Source: Dermatemys mawii (lineage: Eukaryota; Chordata; Testudines; Dermatemydidae). From it: 64,000 bases of DNA. A program made the position numbers and the translations under genes. Where the stretch lies: contig ML677385.1 in NCBI GenBank assembly GCA_007922305.1, forward strand, positions 3,063,235 through 3,127,234, read 5' to 3'. The notes under the pieces are model-generated. The model saw only the letters and a program-made list of their open reading frames with translations, did no database searches and had not been told where the DNA came from. Each line of letters opens with the position of its first letter. The first letter of the stretch is position 1. Shown piece by piece: positions 56,301 through 64,000 of the stretch.

Positions 56301-57600
56301 TAAAAAATCATGACCTCAAAATGTTATAAACAAATGTACTCTGTGGCAAGAGCAGTGGAAGCTTCCTAAAAGTAGGGGGGCCACCTGTGCTGCCTCTTCC
56401 CCCTAGGCCCCGCCCCTACACTGCCTCTTCCCCCTTTCACCCCCAAGGCCCCACCACCCTCTCACTCCTCTGCACCCTGTCCCCCATCACTCACCCTTAC
56501 AACGGCTGAAAATTGGTGGGGTCATGGCCCCCTGACTCCCCTGTTTTATCGTCCCTGCTCTGTAGTAACTAAAATATAGATCAAAAAGGAGTGGGGAGGG
56601 GGAACTGCCAGAGAGAAATGTTGTTTTTGAGCTTATAGGAGGATATTTAGAAAAATATCATTATTTTTATATTTCACTGTGTCCCTTTAATATATCAGAA
56701 CACAGCCCTGCAAAGCTTTACTCAGTCAAGTAATAGTGAGTACCATTCTCTAGGAGAATGGCCTTACTGTGTCATCAAGGCTTGGTTTGCAAATTTAGGC
56801 TCTTAATTTATACAAGAAGTTAATATTAAACATGGAGACTTATCCACTGTATGTCAGCTAAAAACAGATTAGTTTTTAAAATGCCTATATCAATCTATTG
56901 GCTATATTGAAAATACCATATATTTATTCTACAAAAGGAACATAGCAGTTGAGCAAGATCCTAGGTGCAATCCAGTTATAGCATTTTTTGTGTTAGTTTG
57001 TAGCTTCTATAAATTTAAAATCTGTGAGAAATTAAACTATGAAAGTCAAGGTTTATAATGTAAACACAACCTCAGCCTTAACAATGCTAATGGCCTGTAA
57101 TGGAGAAGCTGACAGAACGTTCACTTTAATTGTGGTTTATAATGAAGAAAGTGATACAGCCTTATAAACCTAGCAGGGCAAATGTTGCCATTTATAACAT
57201 GAATAAGGAATACTGACTAACATATTTTGGGAATAGAGCTATAGTTTACGTTCCATTCTGCATGGTTGGTTTTGGTCACTTATTTAGAAACATTTCTTTT
57301 AAGCTGGTGTTTCTCATGCTAGTTCTCAGCTCAAAGATAACTTTTTTAAAAAGCAAGTTCAATAAAAGCCACTCGGTCCAGCTTTGTGCTTTGTAACTTT
57401 TTTCTTGGTTTTATGAGGTATACTTAGTATTGTAATACTTATTCGTGGCAACTGTTATGTATGTGGCTGACATGGGTCATTGGAGACCGATGGTGTCTCA
57501 GATATAATACACTTCGTGTGGTTCAGGATAACTGGCAGTAGTGATAGAACAAGAAGACTCAAGCTGGATTTAAACTGCGATACTGGCATTTGCAGAGTTA
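56301..57600. other. Intron sequence, no gene
   Basis: Includes a C-rich stretch at about 56370-56530 with repeated 'CTGCCTCTTCCCCCT' words. Nothing else recognised. Confidence 0.4.
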
Positions 57601-57601
57601 C

Positions 57602-58303
57602 TGTGACAGATACTGTAACCCACCTCAGTATCTATATATTAAATTTATGAAGAGTTTATGTGTGAATGTGTTCTTCTCCATGGAGGAGGTTTACCACAGC
57701 TCCTCCAGGAACTAAGAGCAGTGGGGGAGTGATCAAGGCAAGTCACCCCGGACTGTTTTGCATATACTGGTTCAAAGTGGGTTTTCCAGAGACTCAGAGA
57801 AAGAGTTCTTGGTATACACAGGCCGAGTTTGAAGTGACAAAGTGCCATCTTTCTGAACCAGAAAACCAACGTTAACGTTTGTCCAAGGGGCCCAATCCTG
57901 CTGAAGGCTTGGAAGTACTTTGGCTCCATACGACTGATGTGTTTTTCTTGATATGTTTAGAGTGGGTTTAAATCTGTTTATATATTTTTCTCTGTAAATC
58001 TTTTTCCTTAAGAATAAATGTCCCTGCTTAAAAAGAACTGTTTGGATTACTGGTAAATCACACCTGTCATAGCCCTCGGAGTGAAAGCAGAGCCCAGCCA
58101 CAGGCTATTAGCAGACTGGCTTGCTGGGGATAATACAGTGTAAGGCAGGGGTCTGTACATCCTTAAAACTGCTGATCAGCAAGGAGTCAGACAAGGGTCC
58201 TTATCCAGAGACAGGTGGTGGCAGGAGTTCTGAAACTTGAGTGGGCACTCTGGAGTGGCCTGTGGTGGGAGAATACGGGTGTAGATCCCCTGAAACTGTG
58301 ACA
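57602..58303 (+). mobile_element. Solo LTR, plus strand, in AGPAT3 intron
   Basis: It starts TGTGACAGATACTG and ends CTGAAACTGTGACA. Flanks GTTAC (57597-57601) and GTCAC (58304-58308) match at 4 of 5. The plus orientation is supported by an AATAAA at about 58012-58017. No viral genes are present. Minus-strand frames at 57645-58101 are shadows. Confidence 0.75.
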
Positions 58304-58308
58304 GTCAC

Positions 58309-59961
58309 CATTTCAGGGGAAGACTTTTTTTTGACTTTGATGTGGGATTACTGAGTGACAGTAAACATGTAACTCCAGAATGCCATCTTTACAGAATCAC
58401 TTTTCAAAGTACAGCCATGCTTTAGAATTAAGGCTATTGCATCCTCAACTCAAGGTATAGAGCTCTTTGTTTGTTGCCCCATGCAATGAATTTACAAAAG
58501 TGTCAGTCTAAATTTGTAAATTTTATTTGTTTGGTTTGTTGTTTGTGGGCTATTTGATTGGTTGGTTTTTTGCCACCATTGTAACATTAGTTATCACTTT
58601 TTGACTAGAACTTGCTAGCTGTGGTAGCTGTGATACACATTATCAGGCAGATTATTTGCAGCAATAGTCATTCAAACATGTACTCAATTTCAGGAGGCTT
58701 CAATCTCTTGCTCTGATGCATCATAACTAAAATGGTCAGTATGGTGCTTTGGTGAATACTACCTTCCTGTGATAAAGCAGTGCTGGAGTTTCTGTTTAAT
58801 TTTTGTTCTCTTTGGATAGGAGAGCTCAGGTACAGCCTCCATCCTTTTTTTTTTTAAGGAAGGTTTTTTTTAAGAGCAGAGAGTAGAGTTAGATACAGGA
58901 GACATAATAACATTAATCTCCAGAAAGAGAGAGGCCATTTGTCCTGTGTCTAGCGTAATAAGGTTCATTTCTGGCTGCATAAAGGACCAAGTTATTGACT
59001 AGCCAGCAGAATGAAGAGTGAGTGCTGTGGAATAACACACTGAATTCACTGAATAATCCTCCAGTAACCTGAGCCCCAAATATGTAAAATCCAAGGACAG
59101 CTCCACCAATGGTGGGCCCACTTAGTGACATCCTCCACTTCTTGCATTTTAAACGTACTGGGCTAGATCCGTCTGCAAACTTGCTGCAGTGAGGGTGGTG
59201 GTGGTATTTGTGTCATGCCTAAGGACACAAAATGAGGATCAAGGCCGCATTAGACTACATGCTCTGCAGACGTGGGAAAGAGAGTCGGTATCCCACAGAG
59301 CCTGAAATATGAAATATGACAAAATCTAAATGGGTGGATAAGATTTTTTTAAAAAGTGGGGTTAGGAGGACAACAGCTGCAATGAAATGTAGTCTAGGTG
59401 TTAATTTATATTGAGTCTCCTGCACAGTTGCTTCAGAAAATTTATAACACAACAGGGTTTTACTCCATTTCTTATATTTGACTGTTTAATTCTTTATATA
59501 AGTGATGTAATAAGGGTTTTACTGATCTCAACAGTGGCTAAGATTTCTTCCACAGGATCGCAAGATCATTCTATTTAAAGTTCACAAATTTGTGCATTAA
59601 TATATGTTGAAATACTAGGTGAGTGTGGGAATATACCAGAGGTATATTCATTAACCTCTCTCACTGACACCACCGAACATGCACTTAATTGATGCATTTC
59701 ATCACTTAGAAAATAGGGCCAGCCAGGTTTGAGAGAAACCTGTCGTTATAACTAAATAATGCATCCCTGTTGATAATCTCATTTCCTCCTTTCTTTAAAT
59801 CACAGTGGGAAAGATCAGACTTGACGTATAAGTTACATTAGTCTCTTCAAGCCCATAAAGGGGCCCTGAATAAATGAGAGATTAAGTGAATCGGCTTGTG
59901 GATATGACAAGAAAAGCAATTTGGGTAATCAGTCCTGGAGAAGCTAACCCCTCTTTGATTA
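58309..59961. other. Intron sequence, no feature
   Basis: Nothing recognised beyond T-runs. Confidence 0.4.
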
Positions 59962-59969
59962 ACACAGAG

Positions 59970-60121
59970 CAGTGGTTCTCAATTTTTTTCCATACTCGGA
60001 CCCCTCTGAGTCTGCCTCATGTCTAGTCTGGATCAAAATTGGACCCCATTTATCCCAGCCCATTTATCAATATGGGAAAGGCAGGCTGGAGACCTTGTGA
60101 TCACGAGGTGGAGAACCCCTC
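59970..60121. mobile_element. Short hAT-type MITE in AGPAT3 intron
   Basis: CAGTGGTTCTCAAT on the left and the reverse complement of GAGGGGTTCTCCAC on the right. Flanks ACACAGAG (59962-59969) and ACATAGAG (60122-60129) match at 7 of 8. It is 152 bp and non-coding. Confidence 0.85.
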
Positions 60122-60129
60122 ACATAGAG

Positions 60130-61066
60130 AGACATTGCCCCAACTCATCCAGCCACTGCCTTATGAAACAAAGCTGGAGTGCAAAGCTACATTAGTGAAT
60201 GTTCTCTTGATGGTGGGAATTCTAAATATGCAGGAGAAGAGAAGGACAGATGAAAAGGGGTGGGTAAGGAATGAGACATCAGAGAGAGAGAGATTAAATG
60301 GAGGAAAGGATAGAGGAAACAGAAATGTAGAAGAGTGAGAGAAGGGAGAGGGAAAGGGATCTCTTTTCTTTTGTAGACTAGATAAAGGAGAAGCAATTTC
60401 TCCTTCTGTTCTTTCTTACCCAGTAGAACTCTCTCAGTTCTTCCCCCATGTGTCTCTGGCTTTGTGCTGATAACCCTAATACAGAATTATTACAGTCTGT
60501 GTTTAATATTAAAATATACCGTAGAAATTCTTGTAGCATTTATCTTTTAAAAGCCCATTATATTGGTTTGTTTACCTCAATCAAGCATATTTCATATGAA
60601 TTCAGTGGAAACATTAGATTGAGCCTATGCATAATTTGTGTTCCTCCTGCGAGGAGATGTACCCATTTAGTAGAAAGGTCTACTGCTGAAAGGCCTGCTT
60701 TCAGGTAGGGGTGTATGTGTGTGTGTGTGTTTGGGGGTGGGACTGTTGTTGGTGTTTGTGAAATCTTGAATTTACAATGAGCAACAATAAGAATCAGGTA
60801 TTGTTCTCATGGCCTAAATCCCGTTTCAGGGCGGTAGCATAAATATGTATGCAGGGGATCTGGTGTATGTCAGTCTGAGAACTCATTTAATCTATAATAT
60901 AATATAAACCAGCAACCTCAGCAGGAAGAATTAAAAAGTTGATAAACATTGTGATCTAGAAAAGTTTGGAATGGGATTGGGATGGACAGAGGATATTAAA
61001 CATGTTATGGTTAAGCATTACACCTAATCTGTGTCTTTTCCACCTCCCTCCCCCAATATTATTCAG
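60130..61066. other. Intron sequence, no feature
   Basis: A GA-rich stretch (about 60230-60360) and a TG microsatellite (about 60713-60731). The last 30 bp are the pyrimidine-rich acceptor tract of the next exon. Confidence 0.45.
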
Positions 61067-61236
61067 AGTTAGTAATGTTGCTCGAATGGTGGTCAGGCAC
61101 AGAATGCACTTTATTCTCAGACCAGGCCACGGTGGATAAATTTGGAAAAGAACATGTGATCATCATCTTGAATCACAACTTTGAAATTGACTTCTTGTGT
61201 GGTTGGACTATGACTGAACGCTTTGGAGTGTTGGGG
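61067..61236 (+). CDS. AGPAT3: AGPAT3, second coding exon (catalytic NHx4D motif)
   Basis: Acceptor CAG ends at 61066, donor GTGAGT starts at 61237. The exon is 170 bp and begins with the two bases that complete Gln60. It encodes residues 61-116: 'LVMLLEWWSGTECTLFSDQA', 'KFGKEHVIIILNHNFEIDF', 'LCGWTMTERFGVLG'. The acyltransferase block 'NHNFEID' places the catalytic His at residue 96 and the Asp at 101, the position seen in known AGPAT3. The phase at the end is 0. No stop or frameshift is visible. Bases, frame and motif agree strongly with a functional gene. Confidence 0.97.
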
Positions 61237-61306
61237 GTGAGTGACTCTGTGAACTTTTCCTTAATCTTGATTTAATATAAAACTCCTGTGTTTGTTTTTT
61301 CTTTGT

Positions 61307-61385
61307 GGTGGGATTTTCAAAAGAACTCCCATTAACTTCAGTTTGGTCAAAGCTAGGCCAATGCTGAGCACTTCTGAAAAGCCGA
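61307..61385. mobile_element. MITE scrap in intron between coding exons 2 and 3
   Basis: 'GGATTTTCAAAAGAACTCCC', 'ATTAACTTCAGT' and 'GCTGAGCACTTCTGAAAAGC' form degenerate inverted ends (ATTTTCAAAAG with CTTCTGAAAAG-type wording) of a common reptile MITE. It lies in a 218-bp intron. Confidence 0.45.
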
Positions 61386-61454
61386 ATCTTACTGCTTTTG
61401 TTTAGGTCTGACATACCTAAATAATCAAATCTCATTGGGTGGCATTTCTTCCAG

Positions 61455-61616
61455 AGTTCCAAAGTTCTTGCTAAGAAAGAATTATTGTATGTGCCCTTGA
61501 TTGGTTGGACTTGGTACTTCCTTGAGATCGTTTTCTGCAAAAGGAAATGGGAAGAAGACAGAGATACAGTTATTGAAGGATTAAAACGTTTGTCCGATTA
61601 TCCTGAATATATGTGG
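61455..61616 (+). CDS. AGPAT3: AGPAT3, third coding exon
   Basis: Acceptor CAG ends at 61454, donor GTAAGT starts at 61617. The exon is 162 bp, exactly 54 codons, phase 0 at both ends. It encodes residues 117-170: 'SSKVLAKKELLYVPLIGWTW', 'YFLEIVFCKRKWEEDRDTV', 'LKRLSDYPEYMW'. The 'K..L..VP..GW' block is the second conserved acyltransferase motif. The third motif (EGTR) should lie in the following exon, which is not found before 64000. Confidence 0.97.
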
Positions 61617-61799
61617 GTAAGTGTCTGATCCTTTATATATAGTGTTTCCTCTGCTTAAAGCGCAGTGACGAAGACTATATTCGTGTGGTGCGTCAGCTTC
61701 ATGCTTAAGAGCGCTGCTTTATTCCTGTGATTATATGTGAAGGGTATAGCTATATGCCTTGTTGCAAGTGACTTCATTGCACACTAACCAGGCTTCTGC

Positions 61800-61898
61800 C
61801 ACTGCATGCATCCGACGAAGTGGGTATTAGCCCACGAAAGCTTATGCTCTAAAAAATTTTTAGTTAGTCTTTAAGGTGCCACAGGACTCTTTGTCACT
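61800..61898 (+). mobile_element. Interspersed repeat tail with hairpin (Penelope-like or related)
   Basis: 'GCATCCGACGAAGTGGGTAT', 'TAGCCCACGAAAGCTTATGC', then 'AAGGTGCCACAGGACTCTTT' is a widely scattered amniote repeat tail. The GTGGG/CCCAC hairpin followed by GAAA and a short GC-TTAT-GC hairpin looks like a minimal hammerhead ribozyme fold of the sort reported in Penelope-like elements (family knowledge; not tested here). Confidence 0.55.
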
Positions 61899-64000
61899 TA
61901 ACCAGGCTTCTTATCTGTTATTGGTTAGGAATGCCATTTTGAAAATTGTTCATGAACGTGCATAAGTATTTCTCAAAGTACTTAGCAGTAAAAGCCTAAG
62001 CTTGCCTGTCTCGAAACTTTTTCCCCCCTGCTAAAAGGATAAAGGGACTTTCCATAACTCTTTTTACCCAAAAATACATTATTCAAGTTTTACTACTGAA
62101 CTTGTGAATCTAGGCTAAATTGTCCAGGCTAAACTAAACATATTATTTTTAAAAAATAATGGGGGGGGGGTTTCTGCAGGAAACTGCAGGGGGGCAGTGG
62201 GAGAAGAGATTTGCAAAGGTTGCAGATTACAATGGAAAGTTTTTGCATCAGTGCATTCTCTTTGCTTTGTGAAATTGTACAGGCATCTGAGAAACCTGCA
62301 AGAATATACAGATGTCCCTAATTGCCTTTGAAGTGCATATCTCCTTTATATATGCATCCAACAGTTCATTAAGCTCAGTTTTGTGGGGTATATTACAATA
62401 ATACAACATCATAATTAAACCATAAAAAATTAATATGCTGAAAGATATCTTCATGGCTTCATAGTTTTGAGCTAATGTATCCATGACTCCTGACACCAAG
62501 AATCTAACTTGATTTGAGTCTATTTAAAAATAAGTTCCATCAGACTTGAGAACCTGTGTAATCCATTTCAGTTTCCAAATGCAAAGCTAAAAGGTCTGTA
62601 TTGTAAATTCCTTCATAAGCCCAAAGCTTATCTCCAGTAGTACCAGGTACCACTCTAAAAGATGCTGAAAAGATTTTGACTCCACATAGCACTTCTCAGA
62701 CCCAATATATTCCAAAATGTTTTACAAAGTGATTAAACTAGCAGTCCAGTGGCAGTGTGATCAGATAAAGTTCACAAACAGTGCTGGACAGAAAAGATTT
62801 TCTGAGAAGGGAAAAGTTGTTCAGGACAACAGCATTCTCTCCAGCTTCAGCATAAGTGTTACTAAAGATTATCTTTTATAGGCGGAGCTAATAGTGATGC
62901 CTACAGTTAAGATGGCTTCACAGTTTGCATTATAAGATCCTGTTGTCAGTTTCCTATGCTTTGACCATCTGGGCTATGCTTGGTCTCTGCCTCAGACTGA
63001 ATATTCTTGGAATGTTTGAATGAAAATCAGTGTTGCTTCTGCTAATGAGGCTAGTGAAACGGAGGGAGTTTTTGGCATTGTTAACAAAACAGTAAAATTA
63101 AATAAAACTGCCCCTTTCAAGAACTCTAGTGCCTCCATTTTGCAGCAATAACTTGAAATCTGAAAGGGAAATAGTCTTAGGATCTGTGAGATGTGTTATG
63201 TATTCCCTGTGAAATCCACCCAGATTTCTTAGTTATTATAAAACCTCTTAAAAATCAGCATTTGTACATGCTCAGTAAAGCCTGCTAGAGGCTTGCTGAT
63301 AAAATCTTTGAACATTCTATCTTCAAAGAGCATGCTTCCACCTCTACTAAGCCTCGTAAATGGCAGATAGCGAGCTAGAGCTCCAGACAAGGGCTACAGC
63401 AATAGCAGCTATACCACTCCCCTTGACTTTGGGAAAGTTTCTCTTGTTTGGGAGCTATGAGGAAACTGAGTTCTAGTCTCAGTTCTTCTACTAACCAGTG
63501 TTGAGTATGTGCCTTTCAGAGCCCTTATGATTGAGCAAGACCTCATACCCTTTAAGAGAGAGGCAAATATCATTGAGAAACTTCACAAATAAAAGCAACG
63601 GCTGAGAAGTTGCACAAAGTCACTTCTGGTAGACTTTGGAATTGATATTAGGTTTCTAATATGGCACATCTCATCTTTTTAGCCACATTGTCATTCAGAA
63701 TGAATGTGCCAGATCTACCTGCTTGGCTATGCTCTCTGTAAACACTTGACCACACGCCCTCAAGAGCAAGAAATAGAAATCAGAATTGTTGTCTCCCTCG
63801 CCCCATCCGCAAGCCAGAAATGGAAACCAGCATTCTTGTTTCCCAACATTTCTCCACTGTATAAATAACTGAGTAAGCCACAGGCAAAGTATGTCTCATG
63901 TTGCCTTCTAATGGCTGGCCCACATAGAGGATAACAGCCTCCTACTGCTACTACTTATTCTTTTAGCTCAAGTCTGTGCTGCCCAGCTAAAGGTCCTGGG
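61899..64000. other. AGPAT3: AGPAT3 intron, continues past window
   Basis: No further AGPAT3 exon is recognised; the EGTR-containing exon is not here. A G-run lies at 62161-62170. The minus-strand frame at 62248-62499 has no domain. Confidence 0.6.

Noticed and set aside
61617..64000. Fourth AGPAT3 coding exon
   Set aside because: I looked for the expected 'FLLYCEGTRF' region and found nothing convincing.

Overview
This window is vertebrate nuclear DNA, most likely from a turtle or a closely related non-avian reptile. It has one split protein-coding gene with GT-AG introns, old CR1-type retrotransposon tails and MIR-like SINEs. Many cut-and-paste DNA transposons are present (hAT with 8-bp target duplications, Tc1/mariner-pogo-like with TA duplications), along with solo LTRs and remnants of a Penelope-like and a tyrosine-recombinase (DIRS-like) retrotransposon. 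The species call rests on the recognised style of these repeats, not on a database search.

The only gene I can name is AGPAT3 (1-acylglycerol-3-phosphate O-acyltransferase 3, LPAAT-gamma), plus strand. Three consecutive coding exons are present: 51573-51799 (start codon), 61067-61236 (catalytic NHx4D motif) and 61455-61616. They join in frame to give the first 170 of about 376 residues. Exon 4 ends in a good donor, and the rest of the gene lies beyond 64000. The first coding exon opens with a splice acceptor and 5' UTR, so at least one upstream noncoding exon exists. A candidate upstream exon at 21087-21176 would join to it and create a 41-codon membrane-type upstream ORF. That ORF stops exactly one codon before, and in frame with, an AGPAT3 ATG. 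This is the most interesting hypothesis in the window.

Layout: 1-21000 is repeat-rich upstream or 5'-intron sequence (minus-strand LTRs, an L2/CR1-like LINE remnant at 5.6-6.6 kb, a Penelope-like GIY-YIG remnant at 10.0-10.7 kb, many MITEs). 21000-27000 is mostly non-repetitive, with two old SINE or LINE tails. 27000-38500 is a dense transposon cluster containing a GC-rich element with a 10-N assembly gap, two hAT elements inserted back to back, and an LTR nested in one of them. 38500-44000 is AT-rich and mostly unremarkable. 44000-47200 holds a hAT element and a broken DIRS-like retrotransposon interrupted by a hAT fragment and a CR1. 47200-51500 has a solo LTR and second copies of two MITE families. 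51500-61700 holds the AGPAT3 exons and intron 2-3. A foldback hAT element carrying a second hAT element starts only 59 bp past the exon 2 donor. 61700-64000 is intron.

No tRNA, rRNA, CRISPR or prokaryotic feature was seen. Most open frames above 60 codons are chance frames or lie inside repeats.
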